Of a DNA stretch of 12,772 nt, positions 6,038 to 12,432 are shown piece by piece. Source of the DNA: an uncultured Clostridia bacterium (GTDB lineage: Bacteria; Bacillota; Clostridia; Christensenellales; Borkfalkiaceae); the NCBI GenBank assembly GCA_947632165.1, contig CANROI010000022.1, positions 1-12,772 on the forward strand. Direction: 5' to 3'. Each line of letters starts with the position of its first letter. Within the stretch, counting starts at the first letter, position 1. A model generated the notes under the pieces. The model saw nothing but the letters and a program-made list of their open reading frames with translations. It ran no database searches and was not told the origin of the DNA. The position numbers and the translations under genes are program-made.

Positions 6038-7588
6038 ATGAAAAAACGGATGATAAAGACGGGTGTGCCCATTTTGGTCGCCGGCGTTCTCATTTTGCCG
6101 GTCGCTTTGGTGGGCTGCGATAACCTTGAAAAATTCCCGATCTACGGGAACCGCTTTGAACAGTACAACGACAGCAGTTATTCGGTCGGGAACGGTTCGG
6201 CTTCCGCCGTCTCGAAGATCGAGATCGATTGGATCTCGGGCGACGTCACGGTCCGCACCTCGATGAGTGCGTCGGGCGTGACGTTCGAAGAGGAGGGAAG
6301 CGGCGGAGAGGCGCTCGCGCTCCGCTGGCGGCTTTTGGGAGGAGAGCTCGATCTCAAGTATGCGGCTTCCCGCGCCGAGCTCCCGGAAAATGATTCCAAA
6401 GATCTGACCGTCACGCTCCCTGCGGGCAGCGTGCTCTCCAAGCTCGAGATCGACTGTGTGGCAGGCGACGTCACCATCGAGGGGCTCTCGCTCGGGGAAC
6501 TCAAGGTCGATACGGCTTCGAGCGACGTGACCGTCCGCGAATGCGCGTTTTCGGACGCCGAGATTGATTCCGTGAGCGGCGACGTCGAGATCTCTCTTCC
6601 GGACATCGGCTTCCGGTATGAGTTCGAATCGGTCAGCGGCAAGCTCACCGATGAATTTGGGGCGGTGAAGCAGGGCGACGACTACGTCTATGGGAACGGC
6701 GGCGTCGAGATCTCCGTCGACACCGTGTCCGGCAATTTCGAGCTCCGCAGAACCTCCGGCAGTACCCAAGGAGGAGGTCAAGGCGGAGACCAAGGCGGCA
6801 CCCAAGGCGGAACGCAGGGCGGAGACCAAGGCGGAACGCAAGGAGGCGGCCAGGGCGGAGACCAAGGCGGAACGCAAGGAGGCGGCCAGGGCGGAACGCA
6901 GGGCGGCACCCAAGGCGGAGACCAAGGCGGAACGCAAGGAGGCGGCCAGGGCGGAACGCAGGGCGGCACCCAAGGCGGAACGCAAGACGGGATCTATTAT
7001 GAGCGCTACGACGGGGTGTATTCGGTCGGCGGTGCGAGCGTCTCCAATGTGCGGGAGATCGAGATCGATTGGCTCGGGGGAGACGTGATCGTCGAGGCCT
7101 CGGCAACAGCGACTTCCGTCGTCTTTTCGGAGACGGGCGGAGCGGCCGACAGCGCGCTGCGCTATCGGGTCCGCGAGGGCGAACTCGAGATCAAATATGC
7201 GGCCTCGGGCGCGCAGCTCCCTTCGGATACCGCAAAGACGCTCACCGTGACGGTCCCCGCTTCCCTCCTCGAGCTCGATATCGAGGGATACCGGAGCCGG
7301 ATCAGCCTGAGCGGGCTCTCGCTGCGCGATCTCAACGCGGAGACGACGACGGGGGATATCCTCGTGACGAACTGCGACTTTTTGGACGGCGAGTTCGATT
7401 CGACGAGCGGAAATATTACGCTGATCCTTCCCGACCGCGGCTTTAGGTGCGAATTTACGACGCTGAGCGGGAAATTTACGGATGAGTTCGGCGCGGCGCC
7501 TGTACGCGGAGAGTATCTCTATGGCGACGGCCGTGTGGAGATCTCTTCGGAGACGGTGAGCGGGAATCTCACCCTCAAGAGAGCATAG
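6038..7588 (+). CDS. Lipoprotein with two DUF4097 domains joined by a Q/G-rich repeat linker
   Basis: Probably a cell-surface lipoprotein. Residues 1-26 form a signal peptide (KKR, then a hydrophobic run) ending in the lipobox LVGC with Cys27. Two homologous DUF4097 (putative adhesin, beta-solenoid) domains follow, about 45-238 and 326-516. Both show EIDW.(S/G)GDV, GEL.(L/I)KYAAS.A.LP, repeated T/S-x-SGD/N turns, GFR.EF..(V/L)SGK.TDEFGA and TVSGN at the end. Between them lie 19 X-Q-G-G units (243-318). At 516 residues it is about twice the size of single-domain relatives. ATG 6038 has only a distant GAGG (6023-6026); a GTG at 6029 would add three residues. It sits 13 bases after rsfS, so the two are probably co-transcribed. 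The molecular role of DUF4097 is not firmly known. Confidence 0.85.
   Translation: MKKRMIKTGVPILVAGVLILPVALVGCDNLEKFPIYGNRFEQYNDSSYSVGNGSASAVSKIEIDWISGDVTVRTSMSASGVTFEEEGSGGEALALRWRLLGGELDLKYAASRAELPENDSKDLTVTLPAGSVLSKLEIDCVAGDVTIEGLSLGELKVDTASSDVTVRECAFSDAEIDSVSGDVEISLPDIGFRYEFESVSGKLTDEFGAVKQGDDYVYGNGGVEISVDTVSGNFELRRTSGSTQGGGQGGDQGGTQGGTQGGDQGGTQGGGQGGDQGGTQGGGQGGTQGGTQGGDQGGTQGGGQGGTQGGTQGGTQDGIYYERYDGVYSVGGASVSNVREIEIDWLGGDVIVEASATATSVVFSETGGAADSALRYRVREGELEIKYAASGAQLPSDTAKTLTVTVPASLLELDIEGYRSRISLSGLSLRDLNAETTTGDILVTNCDFLDGEFDSTSGNITLILPDRGFRCEFTTLSGKFTDEFGAAPVRGEYLYGDGRVEISSETVSGNLTLKRA
6764..6991 (+). repeat. Tandem repeat: 19 x 12-bp units encoding X-Gln-Gly-Gly
   Basis: The repeat is wholly inside the lipoprotein gene. 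Each 12-bp unit encodes T, D or G, then Q-G-G; the last unit is TQDG. A second level of 60 bp (five units) is visible: 6861-6919 and 6921-6979 are identical base for base. This near-identity at DNA level points to recent expansion by slippage or unequal recombination. Copy-number changes in whole units keep the reading frame, so they would change spacer length and not switch the gene off. Confidence 0.92.
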
Positions 7589-7608
7589 GGCCCGAAACAG
7601 GGCATGGC

Positions 7609-7640
7609 AAAGGGGACGCCGAGTGATCGGCGCCCCCTTT
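7609..7640. terminator. Hairpin terminator between convergent genes
   Basis: A long stem of AAAGGGG (7609-7615) plus CGCCGA (7617-7622) pairs with TCGGCG (7627-7632) plus CCCCTTT (7634-7640), with one A/C mismatch and a GTGA loop. It lies 20 bases after the lipoprotein stop and 18 bases beyond the end of the opposite-strand small membrane gene, so it could serve both. The T-run is only three bases long and part of the stem, so its strength is uncertain. Confidence 0.65.
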
Positions 7641-7658
7641 GCGTTCAAGGAAAGAAGG

Positions 7659-7904
7659 TTATTGGAAGCTGATCTTTTTGGGCGCGGCATACTCCGCTTT
7701 GGCGCGCTTTTTTTTGCGCTCCACGAGGTAATAGACGGGCTCCGGCGTCTTTTCGGGCGCCTTGGGGGGCTCGGGTGGCAGCTTTTTGCCGATCGTGCGG
7801 TAGCCGATCATGGCGAGTTTGATGCCGTGCACGATGATGATGCAAGTGACGAGAAGGAACAGACACCACAGAAAACCATGCGATTGAACGGATAGGAGTG
7901 ACAT
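7659..7904 (-). CDS. Small single-pass membrane protein, unknown function
   Basis: An 81-residue protein I cannot name. It has a hydrophobic helix at about 11-34, a proline-rich spacer (PPEPPKAPEKTPEP, 43-56), the segment VYYLVERKKKR (57-67), and a basic tail ending in PKKISF. Hydrophobic helix, proline hinge and basic tail suggest an N-terminal anchor with a cytoplasmic tail, perhaps binding a partner or nucleic acid. It is convergent with the lipoprotein gene and divergent from the DeoC-like gene. There is no Shine-Dalgarno sequence before ATG 7904. On the minus strand an extended TGT plus GCTAAT lies eight bases from the ATG, a weak hint of another short-leader start. That it is real rests on its composition, its position between a terminator and a divergent gap, and low overlap with other genes. 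Confidence 0.65.
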   Translation of the reverse strand: MSLLSVQSHGFLWCLFLLVTCIIIVHGIKLAMIGYRTIGKKLPPEPPKAPEKTPEPVYYLVERKKKRAKAEYAAPKKISFQ

Positions 7905-7985
7905 GGCACCAAATTAGCACATTTTTACTGTCATATTATGCCACTGTGAGGAATATTTTCGAAAATTTGGGAGAAAATACCGGCT

Positions 7986-8753
7986 ATGGAAGAGGAAGAA
8001 AGAATTTTAACCAAGGCGGAAGCCGCGGAGTTTGGGGAATTCAAACGGGCGCGCCGGGAGGCGGAGGTCGCATTCACCCTCGGCAAACTGATTTTGGATG
8101 CCTCGCGGCGGGAGACCGACCGCGCCGCGCTCAAGGCGGTCTGTGCGGCGGCCGTGAAGCTCAAGACGGCGAGCGTGACCGTTTCGCCCGTCAACGTGCT
8201 GGCGGCGCAGAAGTTGCTTGCAAAGAGCGAGATCCCCGTTTCATGCATCGTGGGCGGCACGGGGGAGAGCCTCATTTCGATCAAAAAGACGGAGGCAAAG
8301 AAGGCGCTGCGCCTCGGAGCGAAGGAAGTGCGCCTCGTGCTCTGCTATTCCCAGCTGACGGGCGGCGGGCTGAACTACCTCAAGCGGGAGATCCGCCGCG
8401 TGCGCCGCGCCGCGCGGAAGAGGACGCTCACCGTGTCGCTCGAGGATCATTCGCTCACGGCCGACGAAGTCGGGCTCGGGGTGCGGGCCGCCTGTGCGGG
8501 CGGGGCGGACGGCGTCTGCGTGCGCGGAGAGACGGAGTTCGTCCTGCGCGCGGTCAAAGAGAGCGCCGGGCGGGTGCAGGTGGAGGCGGCGGGCGTCGAG
8601 AATGCCGAACAGCTCCGCCTGCTGCTCAAAGCGGGCGCGGTGCGCGCCTCCACGGGCTGCGGCGAGCGGATCGCCGAAGAGCTCTATGCCTCGCTCAACG
8701 GTCTGTCCCGTGCGGAGCAGAGTGAGGCGAACGGGCCGGATCCCGACCTTTGA
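7986..8753 (+). CDS. DeoC-like (deoxyribose-phosphate aldolase fold) protein, catalytic residues missing
   Basis: The 255-residue protein follows DeoC along nearly its whole length: VTVSPVNVLAAQKLL (64-78; family CVNP...), CIVGG (87-91), KKTEAKKALRLGAKEV (100-115), LEDHSLTADEV (152-162), GGADGV (172-177) and VEAAGV (199-204), ending in KAGAVRASTGCGERIA (215-230). Active DeoC needs an Asp and two Lys (E. coli D102, K167, K201). Aligned positions here are R116 (in EVRLV), C178 (GADGVC, where GADFVK is expected) and E200 (VEAAG, where VKASGG is expected). I infer it is not an aldolase; a new role or substrate is possible. Start ATG 7986 has only a distant GGGAG (7969-7973). It forms its own unit, closed by a strong hairpin. 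Confidence 0.8.
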   Translation: MEEEERILTKAEAAEFGEFKRARREAEVAFTLGKLILDASRRETDRAALKAVCAAAVKLKTASVTVSPVNVLAAQKLLAKSEIPVSCIVGGTGESLISIKKTEAKKALRLGAKEVRLVLCYSQLTGGGLNYLKREIRRVRRAARKRTLTVSLEDHSLTADEVGLGVRAACAGGADGVCVRGETEFVLRAVKESAGRVQVEAAGVENAEQLRLLLKAGAVRASTGCGERIAEELYASLNGLSRAEQSEANGPDPDL

Positions 8754-8757
8754 TGTG

Positions 8758-8808
8758 CGGGCGGCGGAGCGCATGGCCATGCGCTCCGCCGCCCGTCTGC
8801 ATTTTCTT
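8758..8808 (+). terminator. Intrinsic terminator built on a 38-bp perfect palindrome
   Basis: Arms 8758-8776 and 8777-8795 are exactly complementary over 19 bp with ATGGCCAT at the centre, starting four bases after the DeoC-like stop. A moderate T-rich run follows (ATTTTCTT, 8801-8808). It should end transcription of the DeoC-like gene ahead of the polysaccharide promoter. Confidence 0.8.
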
Positions 8809-8836
8809 GCTTCATGCGCTTTTTTGCGGGCGGGGA

Positions 8837-8865
8837 TTGACTTTTTCCTTCGGGGCGTGTATAAT
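8837..8865 (+). promoter_or_regulatory. Strong sigma-A promoter of the polysaccharide/rhamnose operon (P1)
   Basis: The -35 is TTGACT (8837-8842, five of six consensus bases), the spacer is 17 bases, and the -10 is a perfect TATAAT (8860-8865). Transcription should start near 8872. That leaves a leader of about 90-140 bases before the first gene, in which I recognise no known riboswitch. Confidence 0.8.
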
Positions 8866-8938
8866 TTTCTTGCGGGAAAAGTTACAAAATCTGCATTGTT
8901 TGTAAAAAAACAGGGCGGAAATTGCCCACGGGACGCGC

Positions 8939-8944
8939 TATAAT
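8939..8944 (+). promoter_or_regulatory. Possible second -10 box (P2) before the sugar transferase
   Basis: A perfect TATAAT at 8939-8944, preceded by no recognisable -35 at 16-18 bases; TTGCCC at 8922-8927 is too close. It could be a secondary or activator-dependent promoter, or chance. Confidence 0.35.
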
Positions 8945-9012
8945 CGGGAGAAAGAGGTATTGCCTTGAAAGTTGTCGGCGATAATGTCTTCTACCGAAGA
9001 GGAGCGGTCTCT

Positions 9013-9672
9013 ATGCAAGAGGTCATCGTCCGCGCGGCACAGCCGCGGGAGAGAGATTTCCGATTCTATCTGTTTTTCAAGCGCGCCTTCGACCTGATCG
9101 TCTCGGGCACGGCGCTGCTCCTGTTGAGCTGGCTGTTTCTCGTCCTTGCGCTCGTCGTCAAATGCAGCGACGGCGGAAGGGTGTTCTACCGCCATGAACG
9201 GGTGGGGCTCAACGGGAAGCCCATCCGTCTCGCCAAATTTCGCAGCATGCGGCGGGGCGCCGATGCGCCCGGGGCGCTCACGCCCGAACAGCGCGCGGCG
9301 TACCTCAGGGAGTACAAGCTCGACGACGATCCGCGCGTCACCCGCGTGGGGAAGTTCCTGCGCAAAACCAGCCTCGACGAGCTGCCCAACCTCTTTGCGG
9401 TGTTCCGGGGGGAGCTCTCGCTGGTCGGCCCGCGTCCGCTCATGGAAGAGGAGGCGGAGGCGAAATACGGCATCCTGCGCGAAAAACTGCTCTCGGTGAA
9501 GCCCGGCGTCGTGGGCTGGTGGGCGGTGAACGGCAGGAGCAACTGTACCTATGAGAGCGGCGCGCGCCAGCGTGCGGAGCTCTACTATGTGGATCACCGC
9601 TCCGCGCGGCTGGATCTCCGGATCCTGTTCCGTGCGGCGCTCGGCGCGATCCGCAGGGAGGGGGCAAGATGA
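9013..9672 (+). CDS. Initiating sugar-phosphate transferase (undecaprenyl-phosphate, PF02397 type)
   Basis: Transfers a sugar phosphate from a nucleotide sugar to undecaprenyl phosphate, the first step in building a surface polysaccharide repeat unit. It has a KRAFDLI motif (23-29) leading into a membrane helix (about 27-50), then FYRHERVGLNGKPI, KFRSM (75-79), DDPRVTRVGKFLRKTSLDELPNL (105-127) with the catalytic D122-E123 dyad, and SLVGPRP (136-142). Downstream are KPGVVGWWAVNGRSNCTYE (163-181) and YYVDHRS, typical of WcaJ/WbaP-like C-terminal domains. It lacks the large multi-helix N-terminal part, as PglC-like small forms do. The donor sugar is not clear. ATG 9013 has GAGGAG eight bases upstream. 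A TTG at 8965 with AAAGAGG upstream is a real alternative (235 residues). It overlaps rmlA by four bases. Confidence 0.88.
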   Translation: MQEVIVRAAQPRERDFRFYLFFKRAFDLIVSGTALLLLSWLFLVLALVVKCSDGGRVFYRHERVGLNGKPIRLAKFRSMRRGADAPGALTPEQRAAYLREYKLDDDPRVTRVGKFLRKTSLDELPNLFAVFRGELSLVGPRPLMEEEAEAKYGILREKLLSVKPGVVGWWAVNGRSNCTYESGARQRAELYYVDHRSARLDLRILFRAALGAIRREGAR

Positions 9673-10571
9673 AGGGCATCATTCTTGCGGGCGGAAGCGG
9701 AACGCGGCTGCACCCCCTCACGCAGGTGACGAGCAAGCAGCTTCTGCCCATCTATGATAAGCCGATGATCTTCTACCCGCTCTCCGTGCTCATGGAGGCG
9801 GGGATCCGCGAGATCCTCGTCATCTCGACGCCCGTTGAGCTGCCGCGCTTCCGTCATCTGCTCGGCGGCGGCGAGCGGTACGGCGTAACGCTGTCCTATC
9901 TTGCGCAGCCGAAGCCCGAAGGGCTCGCGCAGGCGTTCGTGCTCGGGGAGGAATTTCTCGGCGGAGGACCCGCGGCGATGATCTTGGGCGACAACCTCTT
10001 TGCGGGGCATGGGCTCGGGGATCGGCTGAAGCGCGCCGCAGAGCGCGTGCGGGAGGAGGGCGGCGCCACGATCTTCGGCTATTATGCGGAGGATCCGCGG
10101 CGTTTCGGGGTCGTGGAGCTCGAGGGCGGCAGGGCGGTCTCGCTCGAAGAAAAGCCGTCGGCGCCGAAGAGCCACTATTGCGTGACGGGACTGTACTTTT
10201 ACGACGGCCGCGCGGCGGAATTTGCAAAGACGCTCAGGCGTTCCGCGCGGAATGAATACGAGATCACCGATCTCAACAAGCTCTACCTTGCGCGCGGGGA
10301 ACTGCGCGTCGAGATTTTGGGCCGCGGATATGCCTGGATGGACGCGGGGACGCCCGAGAGCCTGCTCGACGCGGCGCTCTATGTCCGCGCCGTCGAGACC
10401 CACCAGCGCAGAAAGCTCGGGTGCCCCGAAGAAGTCGCCTATCGCAACGGCTGGATCGGGAGGGCGGAACTTGCCGCGCGCTATGCGCAGGGCAGATACG
10501 GGCAATATCTGAAGGATATCGCCGAAGGGACTGCAGACGGGGTTTTTGGCCCCGGACAGAGTGAACTATGA
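9669..10571 (+). CDS. rmlA: Glucose-1-phosphate thymidylyltransferase
   Basis: First enzyme of dTDP-L-rhamnose synthesis: glucose-1-phosphate plus dTTP gives dTDP-glucose and pyrophosphate. The nucleotide-binding motif GGSGTRLHPLT (8-18) is followed by SKQLLPIYDKPMIFYPLS (22-39). Also visible are LGDNLFAGHG (106-115), EEKPSAPKSHYCVTGLYFYD (160-179), EITDLN (198-203) and WMDAGTPESLLDA (223-235). At 300 residues it is slightly longer than the typical 290 or so. The start overlaps the transferase stop in an ATGA arrangement, and its stop overlaps rmlB the same way, so coupled translation is expected. The C-terminal motif RYGQYLKDI is typical of RmlA. Confidence 0.95.
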   Translation: MKGIILAGGSGTRLHPLTQVTSKQLLPIYDKPMIFYPLSVLMEAGIREILVISTPVELPRFRHLLGGGERYGVTLSYLAQPKPEGLAQAFVLGEEFLGGGPAAMILGDNLFAGHGLGDRLKRAAERVREEGGATIFGYYAEDPRRFGVVELEGGRAVSLEEKPSAPKSHYCVTGLYFYDGRAAEFAKTLRRSARNEYEITDLNKLYLARGELRVEILGRGYAWMDAGTPESLLDAALYVRAVETHQRRKLGCPEEVAYRNGWIGRAELAARYAQGRYGQYLKDIAEGTADGVFGPGQSEL

Positions 10572-11572
10572 AGATCCTTGTCACAGGCGGAGCCGGGTTC
10601 ATCGGCGCCAACTTTATCTATGCTCTGCTCCGTGATCATGCGGAGGACGAGCTCGTCTGCCTCGATAAACTCACCTATGCGGGGAACATCGAGACGCTCA
10701 AAAGCGCCATGGAGCAGCCCGCCTTCCGCTTTTACAGGGCGGATATCTGCGATCGCGAGGCGGTCATGCGGATCTTTGCGACTGAGCGGCCGGACGCGGT
10801 TGTGAACTTCGCCGCCGAGTCGCATGTGGACCGCTCCATCTGCGATCCCGCCCTCTTTCTCAAAACCAATCTGTGCGGGACGCAGGTGCTCCTCGACGCC
10901 TGCCTGAGCTGCGGGGTTCCGCGCTTTCACCAGGTCTCCACGGACGAGGTCTACGGCGACCTTCCCCTCGAGGGAGGCGCGCCCTTCACGGAATCCTCGC
11001 CCCTTCGGGCGAGTTCGCCCTACAGCGCGAGCAAGGCGGGCGCCGATCTGCTCGTCGGGGCATACCACCGCACCTACGGGCTCCATACGACGGTCAGCCG
11101 CTGCTCCAATAACTTCGGGCCCTGCCAATTTCCCGAAAAACTCATCCCGCTCGCGATCATCCATGCGCTCAGGGGGGAGGAGATCCCCGTCTACGGGCAG
11201 GGGGAAAACGTGCGCGATTGGCTCTTTGTGGAGGACCACTGCCGCGCGATCGACCTCATTCTGCGCGGCGGCGCGGCGGGGGAGATCTATAACCTCGGCG
11301 GGAACTGTCAGCGCGATAACCTCTCCGTCGTCCGGGACATTCTCGCGCTTACGGGCGGGGAGCCCTCTCTCATCCGCTTCGTCGCGGATCGGAAGGGGCA
11401 CGATCTAAGGTACGCCGTCGACTTTTCGAAGGCGGAAACGGCGCTCGGCTGGCGCCCCTCGACGCCCTTTGCGGAGGGGCTCGCGCGCACCGTGGATTGG
11501 TATCTTGCGCATCGCGGCTGGTGGGAGCGGATCCTGAGCGGAGACTATCTGAACTCCGCCCGGGAAGTATGA
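10568..11572 (+). CDS. rmlB: dTDP-glucose 4,6-dehydratase
   Basis: Second step: dTDP-glucose to dTDP-4-keto-6-deoxyglucose, using bound NAD+. An extended short-chain dehydrogenase of 334 residues. It has the GGAGFIG nucleotide loop (7-13), DKLTYAGN (33-40), AAESHVDRSI (82-91), the active-site triple T125-D126-E127 in STDEVYGD, the Y152-x3-K156 pair in PYSASK, RCSNNFGPCQFPEKLIPL (178-195) and GENVRDWLFVEDH. All catalytic residues are present. It has four-base ATGA overlaps with rmlA and rmlD. Confidence 0.95.
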   Translation: MKILVTGGAGFIGANFIYALLRDHAEDELVCLDKLTYAGNIETLKSAMEQPAFRFYRADICDREAVMRIFATERPDAVVNFAAESHVDRSICDPALFLKTNLCGTQVLLDACLSCGVPRFHQVSTDEVYGDLPLEGGAPFTESSPLRASSPYSASKAGADLLVGAYHRTYGLHTTVSRCSNNFGPCQFPEKLIPLAIIHALRGEEIPVYGQGENVRDWLFVEDHCRAIDLILRGGAAGEIYNLGGNCQRDNLSVVRDILALTGGEPSLIRFVADRKGHDLRYAVDFSKAETALGWRPSTPFAEGLARTVDWYLAHRGWWERILSGDYLNSAREV

Positions 11573-12432
11573 AACTGCTCGTCACGGGCGCGGGCGGGCA
11601 GCTCGGGTCCGCCGCTGTGCGGGAGGCCGCCGCAAGGGGGCATGAAGTGTTCGCCGCCGACCGTGCGGCGCTCGATGTGACCGATCCCGTGCAGACGGGA
11701 CGCGTCATGGAGCGGGTGCGCCCCGACGGCGTGATCCACTGTGCCGCCTTCACCGATGTGGACGGTGCCGAACGCCGGAAAGAGGAGGCGTTTGTGGTCA
11801 ACGCGGCGGGCACGGAGCGGCTTGCGCGCGCGGCCGCACGGATGGGCGCCCGCTTCCTGTTTGTCTCGACCGACTTCGTGTTCGACGGCAGCGGGGATAC
11901 CCCTTGGAAGCCCGCCGATCCGCCCCGCCCGATCAACGTCTACGGCGCCTCGAAGCTCGCGGGCGAAGCGGCGGTGCGCGCGGAGGCGGAGGCATATTTC
12001 ATCGTGCGCACTTCCCGCCTGTTCGGCGGGCGCGGCAAAAATTTTGCGGACAAACTGCTCGAAATCGGCAGATCGCGGGAGGAACTTTTCGTGGTCTCCG
12101 ACCGGATCGGCAGTCCTACCTATACCTACGATCTCGCAAAACTCCTGCTCGATCTGATCGAATCGGAGCGGTTCGGCATCTATCACGCCGTCAACGAGGG
12201 ATTCTGCAGCCAATACGACTTTGCCTGCGAACTCTTTCATCGGGCGGCGGAACGCGATCCGCGCTATGCGCGGGTGCGGGTCCTGCCCATTGCGGGGGAG
12301 GCCTATCCCGCTCCCGCGAGACGGCCCCGGAACAGCCGTCTCGACACGGGCGGGCTGACCGTACGCGGTTTTCATAGGCTCCCCGCCTGGCAGGATGCGC
12401 TCGGGCGCTGTCTCGGAGGGAGAAAGTTTTGA
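11569..12432 (+). CDS. rmlD: dTDP-4-dehydrorhamnose reductase
   Basis: Last step: reduces dTDP-4-keto-L-rhamnose to dTDP-L-rhamnose with NAD(P)H. The 287-residue protein has GAGGQLG (7-13), VIHCAAFTDVDGAE (55-68), STDFVFDG (100-107; usually TDYVFDG), the Y125-x3-K129 pair in VYGASK, RTSRLFGG and IGSPTYTYDLA. The start at 11569 gives the classical MKLLVTGAGGQLG and an ATGA overlap with rmlB; a longer in-frame start at 11497 would eat into rmlB and is rejected. In this operon rmlD precedes rmlC, although RmlC acts first. Confidence 0.94.
   Translation: MKLLVTGAGGQLGSAAVREAAARGHEVFAADRAALDVTDPVQTGRVMERVRPDGVIHCAAFTDVDGAERRKEEAFVVNAAGTERLARAAARMGARFLFVSTDFVFDGSGDTPWKPADPPRPINVYGASKLAGEAAVRAEAEAYFIVRTSRLFGGRGKNFADKLLEIGRSREELFVVSDRIGSPTYTYDLAKLLLDLIESERFGIYHAVNEGFCSQYDFACELFHRAAERDPRYARVRVLPIAGEAYPAPARRPRNSRLDTGGLTVRGFHRLPAWQDALGRCLGGRKF

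Noticed and set aside
6764..6991. CRISPR-like array suggested by short regular repeats
   Set aside because: Units are 12 bp with no unique spacers, they stay in frame throughout, and they encode a regular X-Q-G-G linker.
5945..7690. A 581-codon minus-strand open frame with Ala/Leu/Ser/Arg repeats over the lipoprotein gene
   Set aside because: The repeats are the antisense reading of the X-Q-G-G linker. The sense frame has a signal peptide, lipobox and domain motifs; the antisense one has none.
7955..7966. Perfect 12-bp palindrome ATTTTCGAAAAT upstream of the DeoC-like gene
   Set aside because: A 12-bp perfect palindrome is expected a few times by chance in a window this size. It has no second copy or clear promoter relation, so an operator call is not supported.
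8872..8964. Possible riboswitch or attenuator in the polysaccharide operon leader
   Set aside because: Only a short GGGC/GCCC hairpin (8913-8927) is visible, with no T-run and no known riboswitch core.
11497..11568. In-frame upstream extension of rmlD starting at ATG 11497
   Set aside because: It would overlap rmlB by 76 bases. The start at 11569 gives the family N-terminus and the same ATGA overlap as the other rml junctions.
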